Numbered from the stretch's first letter, positions 17,318 to 26,190 are shown. The stretch: 64,000 bases of DNA from JAFDVL01 sp964631865 (GCA_964631865.1 CAZWAK010000020.1:1-64000), one strand, 5' to 3'. A program made the numbers and translations. The notes: generated from the letters alone by a model not told the origin.

Positions 17318-18076
17318 CTAAGCCATTTTCCTTTCTGCTTCAACGAAGGTTTCCAGCACGGGCACATCGGTTCGCGGCAACAATGCCAACGCTGCTGCGA
17401 TGACTTGATGTTGCAGCGCGGGATGGTTCGGCGCACCCAATGGAAAGCCCATCGGATACGACACCCACAACGCGCGCGGCGGATGAATGATCGAAGTCAC
17501 TTCGCGCAACAACGACACCGAAGTCGTCGTGATGTTCTCGCGTTCGATGGCTCCGGCCAGCAGACCAACGGTCTGCACACACATCGGTCACATCGGCGTC
17601 AGAAACACGACGTCCACATTGTCAGCGCGTAACATCTGCGCGACTTGCACCGACGTTTCGTCAATCAATTTGCGCGGCATCACAATCGAACCCATAAAGC
17701 TGAAATGCCGATGATTCAATTCGCCAATTACGCCTTGTGCTTCGAGTTCTCGAAAGCGATCCAGCGGAAAACCCAGGTTGCGATCCGCCGCGATGCCCGT
17801 GTGATCGAAGCCGGGGCTGCGATGCGTTTCGAGCAGCGTCTGTGTTACGACCGTGTTCGGGATTTCGCGGAACGACGTGTCACCGCCCTTGATCGAATGA
17901 TCGAAGCCTGCCTGTTCGGGCAAGCTCACGCCCGCCGAAGTCACGAGCGCGACGCGCGCTTCAGGCAGCGGTTTACCGAGCGGCGTACACGGCACGGGGT
18001 CGTTCGCGTAATGCGAAAACGGATAGGCTTTCATAAACAGCCGATGCGAAAAAACCAAATCGTCGTACGTTGCCAT
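17318..18076 (-). CDS. GrdB-type selenoprotein (glycine/sarcosine/betaine reductase selenoprotein B family) with in-frame UGA
   Basis: Two open frames in the same phase are separated by one TGA (17588-17590). Read through, they give 252 residues with the UGA at codon 163 in the context LTP-M-U-P-M-C, a UxxC redox motif where this family carries UxxC or CxxC. Upstream, ARVALVTSAGVSLPEQ, GGDTSFREIP, HTGIAADRN, FPLDRFRELEAQGVIGEL and HRHFSFMG are the family's conserved blocks. Downstream, CVQTVGLLAGAIERENI continues the same domain. A hairpin with SECIS-like spacing follows the UGA. Family members are stand-alone relatives of reductase component B and probably act as thiol/selenol redox enzymes; the substrate is unknown. 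It lies in an operon between a phosphoesterase and the BNR gene. If Sec is not inserted, the product is a 162-residue truncate. Confidence 0.85.
17560..17576 (-). promoter_or_regulatory. Putative bacterial SECIS hairpin for the UGA at 17588-17590
   Basis: On the mRNA strand GCAGACC and GGUCUGC form a perfect 7-bp stem with loop GUU. The loop begins 18 nt after the UGA and its first base is G, within the known bacterial SECIS pattern (apical loop ~16-37 nt from the codon, G in the first two loop positions). A short lower CCG/CGG helix is possible. Confidence 0.7.
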
Positions 18077-18079
18077 AAC

Positions 18080-18721
18080 TTACAAATCAATCACGATGGG
18101 CGCATTCACAATTTTATACGCCTCGTTGCAGGACGAAGCATTGATAAACTGCACGCCGCCCTGTTCCACGTGCCCGTAGCCCGCGTGAATATGCCCGAAG
18201 ATATGCACGCGCGGTCGAATGCGCTGCACGATGGGCAACAATTCTTCGCAGCCGGCGGCTTCATACGTTCCTGTCCAACGATCAATTACCATATCCAGAA
18301 TTCCCTTCGGCGGGCCGTGCGTAATCAGCACGTCGGTGTCGTCGGGAATCATTTCCCACTTGCGCCGAATCTCAGGGCCGCGATCCAGATTGAACGCCCA
18401 ATCGAAAAAGCGCGGCTGCCACGGTGAGCCGTAAATCTTCAAGCCTTCGATGATGACGAAGGAGTCTAGCAAATACGTCGCGTTCGTCAGCAACACGCGC
18501 GCCAACTCGGGCGAACGCTCGAACAAAAAATCGTGATTGCCGGCGACAAAGATTTTATGTTTGTGCGGCAACGTGCCGAGCCAGCGATTGAATTCGATAA
18601 CCTCGTCAAATTTGCCGTGACCGGTCGCGTCTCCGGCGTGAATCAGAATATCGCCATCGGGGATTGCGCTGAACTGTTGATGACGTGAGTGCGTATCACT
18701 GATCGCTACGATGCGTGGCAT
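18080..18721 (-). CDS. Calcineurin-like metallophosphoesterase (MPPED/YfcE-like)
   Basis: The 213-residue protein has the full set of dinuclear-metal motifs: ISDTHSRH at ~7-14, GDILIHAGDATG at ~23-34, VAGNHDFLFE at ~59-68, LITHGPPKG at ~131-139 and HIFGHIHAGYG at ~172-182. The substrate could be a cyclic nucleotide or another phosphoester. It is the first gene of a minus-strand operon (phosphoesterase, selenoprotein, BNR protein) with a three-base gap to the selenoprotein start. Confidence 0.9.
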   Translation of the reverse strand: MPRIVAISDTHSRHQQFSAIPDGDILIHAGDATGHGKFDEVIEFNRWLGTLPHKHKIFVAGNHDFLFERSPELARVLLTNATYLLDSFVIIEGLKIYGSPWQPRFFDWAFNLDRGPEIRRKWEMIPDDTDVLITHGPPKGILDMVIDRWTGTYEAAGCEELLPIVQRIRPRVHIFGHIHAGYGHVEQGGVQFINASSCNEAYKIVNAPIVIDL

Positions 18722-18786
18722 AAAATGCAGTATACAATGGCGTATGCGATAATGCCCGCCGAAAAATTTACGGAGCAGAAAGCCGC

Positions 18787-19851
18787 ATGTCCGAAAGTCA
18801 AGCCAACGAAATCATTCGCCGCAAACAAAGCCACTTCGAGTTGTGCGCCGAGCAGGATGTCGAATTCAAAACCAAAACCACCTGGCTCGAACATGTCGAA
18901 TTGGTGCATCAACCGCTGACGGAAACCTTGCTCGACGAGATTGATTTGAGCGGCGAAATCTGCGGCAAACGTTTGCGTGCGCCGATTGTGATTACGGCGA
19001 TGACAGGCGGCACGCCGGACACAGGAAAATTCAATCAAGAAGTGGCCGCGCTCGCGGATCGTTTGGGTTTGGGTTTCGGCGTCGGCTCGCAGCGCGTGAT
19101 GCTGAAGTACCCGGAAGTGACCGACACGTTTTGCGTGCGCGAGCAAGCCCCGAATGTGCTGTTACTCGGCAACATCGGCATCGCACAAGCGCGCGAGCTG
19201 AGTCTGGCGCAATTGCAAAAGCTAGTGGACGACATTCAAGCCGACGCGCTTTGCGTGCATTTGAACACGGCGATGGAAATTGTGCAGCATCAGGGCGACC
19301 GCGATTTTCGTGGCTCTTTGCAAGCCATCGAACGACTCGTCCGCGAATTGCCCGTACCGCTCATCGTCAAAGAAACCGGCTGTGGTTTTGCGCGCGAAAC
19401 GGGCGAGAAGTTAGCGGCGACGGGCGTCGAATGGGTTGACGTTTCAGGCGCAGGCGGCACGTCGTGGGTTGGCGTCGAAACGCTGCGCAATCGCGCGTTG
19501 CAGCATCTGGGCGAGGCGTTTTGGGATTGGGGCGTGCCGACAGCAGCGAGTCTTTTGGAACTGCGTGGCCTGGGGCTGAAGTTGATTGCCTCGGGCGGCA
19601 TTCGCACTGGCCTGCACGCAGCCAAAGCCATTGCACTCGGCGCACAAGCTGCTGGAGTCGCGTTGCCTGTGTTGCGCGCGTACGTGAACGGCGGCAGCGC
19701 TGCCGTCGAAGAGTATTTGTCTGCAATGATTGCGGAGTTGCGTGCGGCAATGATGTTGTGCGGTTGTGAGCGCGTTGCGGATATGCACACGAATCGCGCG
19801 GTGATCGGCGAACAATTATTGGAATGGGCGACGCAGCGAAAACTGCTTTAG
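18787..19851 (+). CDS. fni: Isopentenyl-diphosphate delta-isomerase, type 2
   Basis: This 354-residue FMN-dependent TIM-barrel enzyme interconverts isopentenyl and dimethylallyl diphosphate in isoprenoid synthesis. Visible motifs are RRKQSHFELC near the N-terminus, APIVITAMTGGTPDTGKFNQ at ~66-85, FGVGSQRVML, LLLGNIGIAQ, HLNTAMEIVQHQGDRDF (substrate and Mg-binding Gln/Glu region), VKETGCGFARETG, VSGAGGTSW and LIASGGIRTG for flavin phosphate binding. Length and order match the type 2 enzyme. It is transcribed divergently from the phosphoesterase operon; TATACAAT near 18731 may be part of its promoter. Confidence 0.95.
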   Translation: MSESQANEIIRRKQSHFELCAEQDVEFKTKTTWLEHVELVHQPLTETLLDEIDLSGEICGKRLRAPIVITAMTGGTPDTGKFNQEVAALADRLGLGFGVGSQRVMLKYPEVTDTFCVREQAPNVLLLGNIGIAQARELSLAQLQKLVDDIQADALCVHLNTAMEIVQHQGDRDFRGSLQAIERLVRELPVPLIVKETGCGFARETGEKLAATGVEWVDVSGAGGTSWVGVETLRNRALQHLGEAFWDWGVPTAASLLELRGLGLKLIASGGIRTGLHAAKAIALGAQAAGVALPVLRAYVNGGSAAVEEYLSAMIAELRAAMMLCGCERVADMHTNRAVIGEQLLEWATQRKLL

Positions 19852-19892
19852 ATTTGCCGGAACTTTGTTTTTCGCTCGTCGTGTGACAAGCG

Positions 19893-20555
19893 ATGAAAAC
19901 CAAAGCTGTTGTTTTGAAATTAGTAATTCTTGCGCTGCAACTTGCGTCCTTAGTCATAATCTTTCTTGTTCATTTTCGTCTTGTATTTTGGGTAGACCAA
20001 ACCTATTCCCTGGAAAACTCGGACTTTGCCTTAGTAGCCGCAATGGGACTCACTTTGACTCCATTGGCGCTGCTTGCAGTCGTATTTTATCGTTGGCTCA
20101 AACGTCGCTGGACGTCATCTAAACCGGACGTGATTGCGTTGAGCTTCGTGCTTTTATTCTTTGGCACGATGTGGACGTGGGGACTATTTACCCTCAACAA
20201 ATTATTGAAGCATGGACACCATGCATCGGTGATCCAATCCTTGCAAGTCATCCATAAGGCGCAAGCCGATTTCAAGACAAGACACAATCGGTATGCAACG
20301 CTGCGGGAGTTGATTGACACTGAGCTTCTTCACCCCAATCTTCTCAAGGAAGAAAAGATTCCCGGCTATAGATTCTCTGAATCAGATATCTCAACCGATA
20401 CTTACTGCATTCACGCAGACCGCACAATGAACGGCTCAGGGTATCGAGATTTCAACCTGACAGAATCAGGCGACATTCGCTTCATCGAAACGCGCCTCAA
20501 AGGAACGGTGCCGAGGGGAGTGGGGGAGAACCTCTATTCCGTCGAGAAGGAGTAA
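19893..20555 (+). CDS. Membrane protein with a pseudopilin-like C-terminal domain
   Basis: In this 220-residue protein, residues ~7-27, ~45-65 and ~83-105 are hydrophobic membrane helices. The soluble part begins VIQSLQVIHKAQADFKTRHNRYATLRELI and continues with IPGYRFSESDISTDTYCIHADRTMNGSGYRDFNL. This resembles the globular half of acidobacterial type IV pilin-like proteins, but there is no N-terminal prepilin peptidase site. Codon use is more AT-rich than the neighbours. The function is unknown. Confidence 0.65.
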   Translation: MKTKAVVLKLVILALQLASLVIIFLVHFRLVFWVDQTYSLENSDFALVAAMGLTLTPLALLAVVFYRWLKRRWTSSKPDVIALSFVLLFFGTMWTWGLFTLNKLLKHGHHASVIQSLQVIHKAQADFKTRHNRYATLRELIDTELLHPNLLKEEKIPGYRFSESDISTDTYCIHADRTMNGSGYRDFNLTESGDIRFIETRLKGTVPRGVGENLYSVEKE

Positions 20556-20633
20556 CTAATAGAACCAAAAGGCGAGCGCAGCTTGATTCCGTTTGTGGGC
20601 TTGCGAATGGAATTTTGAGTGGCGAAGATAGAA

Positions 20634-20664
20634 GGGCGCGCACACGACCCGACGGTGCGCGCCC
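20634..20664. terminator. Strong GC hairpin between convergent genes
   Basis: GGGCGCGCAC (20634-20643) pairs perfectly with GTGCGCGCCC (20655-20664) around an 11-base loop. It lies between the convergent membrane-protein and inositol-oxygenase genes. There is no long U-run. Confidence 0.65.
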
Positions 20665-20669
20665 AGTGA

Positions 20670-21503
20670 TTACCACTTCAATTTCGGCGGGAAAAACTCA
20701 GCGACCAAATCTTCGTAATACGCGCGATAATCCTCAAAATTCGGCGTCTCTTCGACTTTGGAATAGAGGTCGTACGGGTTGAACGCTTTCACCCATTGGA
20801 GCATTTCGTGATCGCGCTCGGTCAACAAATGACCGTATTCGTTTTCGTTGTGGATCACGTAGCACGAGTGATACCGAATCATCCACTGCGCTTCTTCGGG
20901 CAAATAATTTTTGACGACGTGGTACAAATATTCGTCGTGCCCCCACGACAAATGCACGTTGTCCAGGCCGCAATGCGGTTCGTAAATTCCGTACTTCGTG
21001 TTGAGTTGCGAGTTCTGGGAATCAGGGTTGTTGGCGAAAAATTCGGAATAGACAATCTTGTCCGAAAACGCGCAGCCGACCGGGTTTGTGTCGCCCACGA
21101 CGGCCCATTGCGGCTCGTCGAACATACAGAGCATTTTGCCCAGATCGTGAATGAAGCCCGCGAGGATAAACCAGCGCGGATGCCCGTCTTGCCGGATCGC
21201 TTCGGCGGTTTGCAGTGCGTGGATGATTTGCGGCAAGGCTAAATCCGGGTCACTATCGTCCACGAAATTGTTCAGAAAATCCATCGCTTCCCAAACGCTC
21301 ATTTCGGCGTGATTGAGCGGCGTGTATTCGGCCTTTTTCGCCCGCACGAAATCAAGCGTTTGTTGGCTGTGATTCAGACGATACAGTTCTTTGACGCAAT
21401 CGCGCGCTTCGGCAGCGTAATTGCGATACGCATCGGGCGCTTTGTCCTCGTGCCGCAGATGCGCGGGAATTTCCGACATGGAGGGGTGTAGTGCAACAGA
21501 CAT
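20670..21503 (-). CDS. Inositol oxygenase (myo-inositol to D-glucuronate)
   Basis: The 277-residue protein is a close match in length and motifs to eukaryotic-type MIOX, a mixed-valent di-iron enzyme of the HD superfamily. Seen are HAEMSVWEAMDFLNNFVDDSDPD, HALQTAEAIRQDGHP, WFILAGFIHDLGKML (iron-binding HD), CMFDEPQWAVVGDTNPVGC, LSWGHDEYLYHVVKNYLP and MIRYHSCYVIHNENEY. These cover the His/His-Asp/His/His/Asp iron ligands. It opens the inositol ring with O2 to glucuronate. GGAG lies upstream of ATG 21503. No inositol dehydrogenase is adjacent. Confidence 0.95.
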   Translation of the reverse strand: MSVALHPSMSEIPAHLRHEDKAPDAYRNYAAEARDCVKELYRLNHSQQTLDFVRAKKAEYTPLNHAEMSVWEAMDFLNNFVDDSDPDLALPQIIHALQTAEAIRQDGHPRWFILAGFIHDLGKMLCMFDEPQWAVVGDTNPVGCAFSDKIVYSEFFANNPDSQNSQLNTKYGIYEPHCGLDNVHLSWGHDEYLYHVVKNYLPEEAQWMIRYHSCYVIHNENEYGHLLTERDHEMLQWVKAFNPYDLYSKVEETPNFEDYRAYYEDLVAEFFPPKLKW

Positions 21504-21574
21504 ATCAATTTTCTCCTTCGCTGGTTGGGACGTGGCAATAGTACGCTGGTTGGGGGAGAAAGCGGAAGTCTTTT

Positions 21575-22810
21575 TTATTCGTACCGCAAGGCTTCAATCG
21601 GGTCAAGACGCGCGGCTTTGACTGCCGGATACAGCCCAAAAATCAGGCCGATGCTGACCGAAACGCCGAAGCCGATGCCGACCCACATCATCGGAATCGC
21701 GGACGGAAACCTGATCGCTTTCAGAATGAAGCTGACCAAAAAGCCGAAGCCAATGCCCACCACACCGCCGAGACCGGTCAAGGTCATGGCTTCCAGCAGG
21801 AACTGCGTCACGATGTCCATTTTGCGTGCGCCGATGGCGCGGCGGATGCCGATTTCTTTGGTGCGTTCGGTCACGCTGACGAGCATGATGTTCATCACGC
21901 CGATGCCGCCGACCAGCAACGCCACGCTCGTGATGGGCACAATCACCAACGCGACGATTTTCAGAATGCCGCTGAAGGTTTCGATGATGCCGCTCGGTGT
22001 GTTCACGGCAAAGCTGTCAGGTTGATCGGCGGGCACGTTGCGACGGCGGCGCAGCAACTCCGTGACCTGGTCAATCATTTTGTCGAGGTTGCCGCTGGCC
22101 GCGCTAACCGTGATGAAATGGTCTTCCTGACCGGGATACATCGTGTGCATCACGCCGTATGGAATCAAAATCACGCCGTCATTGTTGGGGCCGCCGCCGA
22201 AGCCTTGTTTGGCTTGCGCCAGCGTGCCGATCACGGTGAACATCTTGGAGCCGATGGAGATTTCTTTGCCGAGCGGATCGTAGCCGCTGAAGAGTTTGTC
22301 CTTGATGTTGTAGCCAATCACGCAAACCGGAATCTTGTGTTCGTCTTCGGTTTCGGTAAAGAAGCGACCGCCTTCCAACGCAATGTCGCGTGTGCGTTCG
22401 TAAGCGGCCCAGACGCCACGCACGTTGGAAGTTTGCACTTGATTGTCGCGGTATTTGACGGTGGGTGGCAGGCTGTCGGGACGCAGCACAGGCGAAGCGG
22501 CTTCGACCAGCGACAACTTGCTGACGGCCAGGGCGTCGTCGTACGTGAGCGGCTTGCGCTTGCGTTCTTCTTCGGTCAAATCGCTAAAGCGCGGGCCGCC
22601 GCGAAAGCGACTGATGAACGCGGTGTTCGTACCGAACTGTTCGATCTGCTCCTTGAAGGTTTGCTCCATGCCGCCGACCAACGAGGCGACGGCAATTGTT
22701 GTCGCCGTGCCAATCACGACGCCCAACACCGTCAGGAACGAGCGAAACTTGTGCGACCACAACGTCCCCATCGCCTGTGAAACCAATTCTCGAAATTGCT
22801 GTTTTTGCAT
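21575..22810 (-). CDS. MacB-like ABC transporter permease (FtsX-type), downstream copy
   Basis: This 411-residue inner-membrane protein has the MacB permease plan. TM1 is at ~22-42 (FLTVLGVVIGTATTIAVASL), a large periplasmic MacB-PCD domain is at ~45-270, and three C-terminal TMs include the VGGIGVMNIMLVSVTERTKEIGIRRAIGA signature. It lies 15 bases after another such gene on the same strand. No ATPase or membrane-fusion gene is present in the window, so the energy partner must be encoded elsewhere. Export of peptides, lipoproteins or drugs is possible. Confidence 0.9.
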   Translation of the reverse strand: MQKQQFRELVSQAMGTLWSHKFRSFLTVLGVVIGTATTIAVASLVGGMEQTFKEQIEQFGTNTAFISRFRGGPRFSDLTEEERKRKPLTYDDALAVSKLSLVEAASPVLRPDSLPPTVKYRDNQVQTSNVRGVWAAYERTRDIALEGGRFFTETEDEHKIPVCVIGYNIKDKLFSGYDPLGKEISIGSKMFTVIGTLAQAKQGFGGGPNNDGVILIPYGVMHTMYPGQEDHFITVSAASGNLDKMIDQVTELLRRRRNVPADQPDSFAVNTPSGIIETFSGILKIVALVIVPITSVALLVGGIGVMNIMLVSVTERTKEIGIRRAIGARKMDIVTQFLLEAMTLTGLGGVVGIGFGFLVSFILKAIRFPSAIPMMWVGIGFGVSVSIGLIFGLYPAVKAARLDPIEALRYE

Positions 22811-22825
22811 ACCTCAGACTTCAGA

Positions 22826-24049
22826 CTACTCTGCCCGCAGCGCGACAATCGGATCGAGGCGTGCCGCTTTCCAGGCGGGATAAATGCCAAAAATCGCGCC
22901 CGTTGCGCTGGAAACGATCAACGCCATCGCTACCGCCCACAACGGCATTGAAGCGGGAACGGGCGTGAATTTGACCAGTAATGTTTTGATGCCATACGCG
23001 ATGGCGAGGCCGATCAAACCGCCACACGCCGACAGCACAACGGATTCGATCAGGAATTGCAACAGAATGTCTTTGCGCCGCGCGCCGAGGCTTTTGCGGA
23101 TGCCGATTTCGCGCGTGCGTTCCGTCACGGCGACGAGCATGATGTTCATAATCACGATGCCGCCGACGACCAATGAAATCGAAGTCACGCCGAGCGCGAC
23201 GGTCGCAATTACGCCAGTCAGGTTCTGGAACAAATCGTTGATCGCATCCGCCGTGATGATGCCGAAGGTGTCTTTGTCGTTGTAATTGAGCCTGTGCCGC
23301 GTGCGCATCATCATTCTGACTTGATCTTGCAGGTCGAGAGTTTTGACATTTTCCGGGCCTTTGATCGAAAGACTCAGGCTGCGGCGCGCGCCCCAAATCT
23401 TCTGAAAAGTCGTGACCGGGATGACGACGAATTCGTCCTGCGATTGCCCGAAAACCGAGCCTTGTGCTTTGGCGACGCCGATGACTTCAAACGGCAAGCC
23501 TTCGATCTTGATTTCCATGCCGACGACTTCGCGCCGCCCATAGAGCCGATCCGCCACGTCTGCGCCGATCATCGTGACATAGCGGCTGCGCTCTTCTTCC
23601 ATCTCGCTGATGTAGCGCCCGAATTCCGGCTGCACCGTATCAATGTTGCCCATCGAAGCCGTCACGCCGCGCACGTTGATGCGCGCCATGTTTTCGTTGC
23701 CGTATTTGACTTCGGTGGAGGTGCCGCCCGAAGCCCCGACATAACTCGCCAACGTCAGGCGTTCGCGCAGATAGTCCACATCCGCGAGCGTCAAGTCTTT
23801 GTTGCGGCGATTGGCTTCGAGGAATTCTTCAAAGCTGGTGATGATGCCAAATTTCTCCACGCTGAGCGTGTTCGACCCCATGTCAGCGATCTTTTCCGCA
23901 ATGTATTTGTTCGCACCTTCGATGACGGACGCGACCGCGACGACCGTGACCACACCGAAGATGACACCGAGCAGGGTTAAGACGCTGCGCAGCTTGTGAG
24001 CGCGCAAGGAGGCGAGGGCGAGTTTGAGGGATTCGATTAGGGCGTACAT
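22826..24049 (-). CDS. MacB-like ABC transporter permease (FtsX-type), upstream copy
   Basis: The 407-residue paralogue of the adjacent permease has the same layout: TM1 VLTLLGVIFGVVTVVAVASVI, a periplasmic domain, then VGGIVIMNIMLVAVTERTREIGIRKSLGA and two more membrane segments. ATG 24049 has AGGTG just upstream; an in-frame GTG at 24055 is the alternative. The two genes probably form a heterodimeric FtsX-type pore. The 119-base gap upstream (24050-24168) shows no gene. Confidence 0.9.
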   Translation of the reverse strand: MYALIESLKLALASLRAHKLRSVLTLLGVIFGVVTVVAVASVIEGANKYIAEKIADMGSNTLSVEKFGIITSFEEFLEANRRNKDLTLADVDYLRERLTLASYVGASGGTSTEVKYGNENMARINVRGVTASMGNIDTVQPEFGRYISEMEEERSRYVTMIGADVADRLYGRREVVGMEIKIEGLPFEVIGVAKAQGSVFGQSQDEFVVIPVTTFQKIWGARRSLSLSIKGPENVKTLDLQDQVRMMMRTRHRLNYNDKDTFGIITADAINDLFQNLTGVIATVALGVTSISLVVGGIVIMNIMLVAVTERTREIGIRKSLGARRKDILLQFLIESVVLSACGGLIGLAIAYGIKTLLVKFTPVPASMPLWAVAMALIVSSATGAIFGIYPAWKAARLDPIVALRAE

Positions 24050-24168
24050 AGTCACCTGTCACAATTGGAATGCGCCGAGAGAGTCATCGGCTACCAGCCC
24101 TAAACGATAACACAAGGAGGTAAGTTGCAGGAAAGAAAGGCTGAGGACGCTGCACCAACAGCAGGGGA

Positions 24169-25197
24169 TTAGAGTTCAGGCAAATTGACGTTGCGCACGC
24201 CCAACACGCCTTCGGTCAGACATGCCGTGAAACAATCCACGACACAGGGATCGAACTGCGTGCCTGCCGCGTCTTGCAGGCGTTGGACGGCTGTGTCCTG
24301 CCCCATACCAAGCCGGTACGGACGATCTGACGTCATGGCATCGTAGGCATCCACGACGGCGATAATCCGCGATTCCAGTGGGATTTCTTCGCCCGCCAGT
24401 TTGCCCGGATACCCACGTCCATCCCACCATTCATGATGGCGCAGCACCAATTCGCTGATGCGTTTGAGACGCGGGATTTTGACCAACGCTTCATAGCCCC
24501 GAATCACGTGCTGATCCATGATTTTTTTCTCCCGCTCATCCAGCCGTCCCGGTTTCTGCAAGATGGCTTCCGGCACGCCAATCTTGCCAATGTCGTGCAA
24601 CAAGGCGGCCAGCTTTAACTCATAAATCGAGTCTTCTGTCAGCCCCAGACGCCGTCCGACTTTGGCAACAAAATTCAAGACCGCGCCGGAATGTTCGCCC
24701 GTATAGTTATCTTTCGCGGAAAGCAACGACGCCAGCGCCAACAACACGGAAGAATTGGTTTCTTCCAGTTCCTGATGCAACAGGCGATTGGTTTCCCGAA
24801 TTTCGAAGGTCAGCAACACGTTCTCAATGACGTTGAGGAGTTCGTGTTCACTGAAGGGTTTGAGTAAATACGCCGCCAAGCCACGCGTGAACAACGAGCG
24901 TTGTTCCGCTAAGCTGGCCTGACGCCCGGTCAGCATGACGACCGGAATGCGCTTGGCACGGGCGGCGTCTTGTTGGAGGACAAGCAAATCAAAAACTTCT
25001 TTGCCTGTCATATCCCGAAGGGAATAATCCAGTAAAATTAAATCTACCTGGTGTTCTGCAACGATTCTCAAGGCTTCCTGTCCGTCCTGCGCGGTGAGGA
25101 AACGATAGCCGGCTTTCACTAAAATGATCTGCCCGACTTCGAGTTGCGACGGATCATCGTCCACCCAGAGAACCTGCTTGTTTGCGTGAGGGTGCAT
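24169..25197 (-). CDS. Response regulator with HD-GYP (c-di-GMP phosphodiesterase) output
   Basis: In this 342-residue protein the receiver domain is at ~6-125, with acidic WVDDDPSQ, phospho-acceptor LILLDYSL and lysine LLKPFSEHE. A short helical linker follows, then an HD-GYP domain at ~150-330: EHSGAVLNF, LAALLHDIGKIGVPEAIL, HHEWWDGRGYPGKLAGEEIPLESRIIAVVDAYDAMTSDRPY. All HD and GYP residues are present, so it should hydrolyse cyclic di-GMP when phosphorylated. ATG 25197 is preceded by AGGAA; a frame reaching 25404 is unsupported. Confidence 0.92.
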   Translation of the reverse strand: MHPHANKQVLWVDDDPSQLEVGQIILVKAGYRFLTAQDGQEALRIVAEHQVDLILLDYSLRDMTGKEVFDLLVLQQDAARAKRIPVVMLTGRQASLAEQRSLFTRGLAAYLLKPFSEHELLNVIENVLLTFEIRETNRLLHQELEETNSSVLLALASLLSAKDNYTGEHSGAVLNFVAKVGRRLGLTEDSIYELKLAALLHDIGKIGVPEAILQKPGRLDEREKKIMDQHVIRGYEALVKIPRLKRISELVLRHHEWWDGRGYPGKLAGEEIPLESRIIAVVDAYDAMTSDRPYRLGMGQDTAVQRLQDAAGTQFDPCVVDCFTACLTEGVLGVRNVNLPEL

Positions 25198-25848
25198 ACA
25201 ATGGTTCCTGGTTGAGGCAGAGCTCAGCGGGATACAACTGGAGCCGCCGTGATTGATGGAGGACTTCACTCTTTGTCTTGGACAAAACCGGCTTTTTATC
25301 CCACGACCAGTTTTTTCCTGGGAGCGTTTGGAAGCAAATGTGTGTAGGAGAGGAATGAACGATATGCAGCCAGACGAAACGTAGTTCGTTGATGTCAAGA
25401 TCAAGTGTTACGTTAGGACTTCGGCAACCCCAGTGAATGCAAGGGCACGACCGTTGATTCGTAAACTATCCAAACCATCTCCGCAGACCGCTGTGAAGCC
25501 AGACTTACAGGAAGGGCAAAGCACACTCGTGAATCCTGTAAGGCGTAGGTGTCTATCGTTGGTAGAAAGGCAAGAAGGCGGGCGATTCTACTGTTTCGGA
25601 AATAGCAGAACCAATGAACTCCTTCTCGAGTTAGTAGGGCACAATGAATTTATAACTAATAGGGGTACTGGATATTTAAATCAGCTACCAACGCGGGGGA
25701 GTATAACCAGCGCCTTTTCACCTGGCAAGACAATCTTCAGGCGCTGTGTTAAAACTCCCTGCCGAAGCGGATTTTAACTGAGTCAGTGGAAGAATTACTC
25801 GAAGACAAAAGCCGCGCCTCTTTTTCCGCCCGGAGTTTTTTTGCTTGC
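25198..25848. other. Long AT-richer intergenic region without a confident gene
   Basis: About 650 bases upstream of the ferredoxin promoter hold no gene I can support. An open frame at 25433-25777 translates to a Ser/Thr/Arg-rich sequence without family features. A hairpin with stem CAGCGCCT (25708-25715) and AGGCGCTG (25739-25746) is present. Base composition is more AT-rich than the flanks, as in other possibly acquired segments. It could hold a small RNA or a decayed gene. Confidence 0.4.
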
Positions 25849-25876
25849 TTGCAATCGGCAGGTGATTCGGTACAAT
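25849..25876 (+). promoter_or_regulatory. Sigma-70-like promoter for the ferredoxin gene
   Basis: TTGCAA (25849-25854), a 16-base spacer and TACAAT (25871-25876) give a good housekeeping promoter, predicting a leader of ~45 nt before ATG 25930. AAAGGAG follows at 25914-25920. Confidence 0.6.
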
Positions 25877-25929
25877 GGCGCACGCTATTAGCGCGCAGAT
25901 TATCTACTTAATCAAAGGAGATTATACGA

Positions 25930-26190
25930 ATGGCCACCTATGTTATTTGCGATCCGTGTATCGGCACGAAAGACACGGCTTGCGTAGACGTTTGTCCCGT
26001 GGATTGTATTCACCCGCGCCGCGACGAACCCGAATTTGAATCGTCCAACATGCTCTTCATCAACCCGGACGAATGTATTGATTGTGGCGCGTGCCAACCG
26101 GCCTGTCCCGTCGAAGCCATTTATCGCGACGAAGATGTCCCGGCGGACTGGCAACAGTATATTGAAATCAACGCGAATCATTATCGCTGA
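25930..26190 (+). CDS. Two-cluster ferredoxin (7Fe/8Fe type)
   Basis: This 86-residue soluble electron carrier has two cluster motifs. The first is CDPCIGTKDTACVDVCPVDC with an extended spacing typical of 3Fe-4S/4Fe-4S bacterial ferredoxins. The second is CIDCGACQPACP (CxxCxxCxxxCP). A C-terminal extension (DWQQYIEINANHYR) matches the FdxA-like group. The Shine-Dalgarno sequence is strong. The redox partner is unknown. Confidence 0.93.
   Translation: MATYVICDPCIGTKDTACVDVCPVDCIHPRRDEPEFESSNMLFINPDECIDCGACQPACPVEAIYRDEDVPADWQQYIEINANHYR

Noticed and set aside
17318..18076. Pseudogene call for the GrdB-like gene because of the internal stop
   Set aside because: The stop is TGA in a UxxC context with a following hairpin and an intact frame on both sides; selenocysteine reading fits better.
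25433..25777. 114-residue open frame in the gap before the ferredoxin
   Set aside because: No ribosome site, unusual amino-acid mix and no recognisable motif; kept only as part of the non-coding region.
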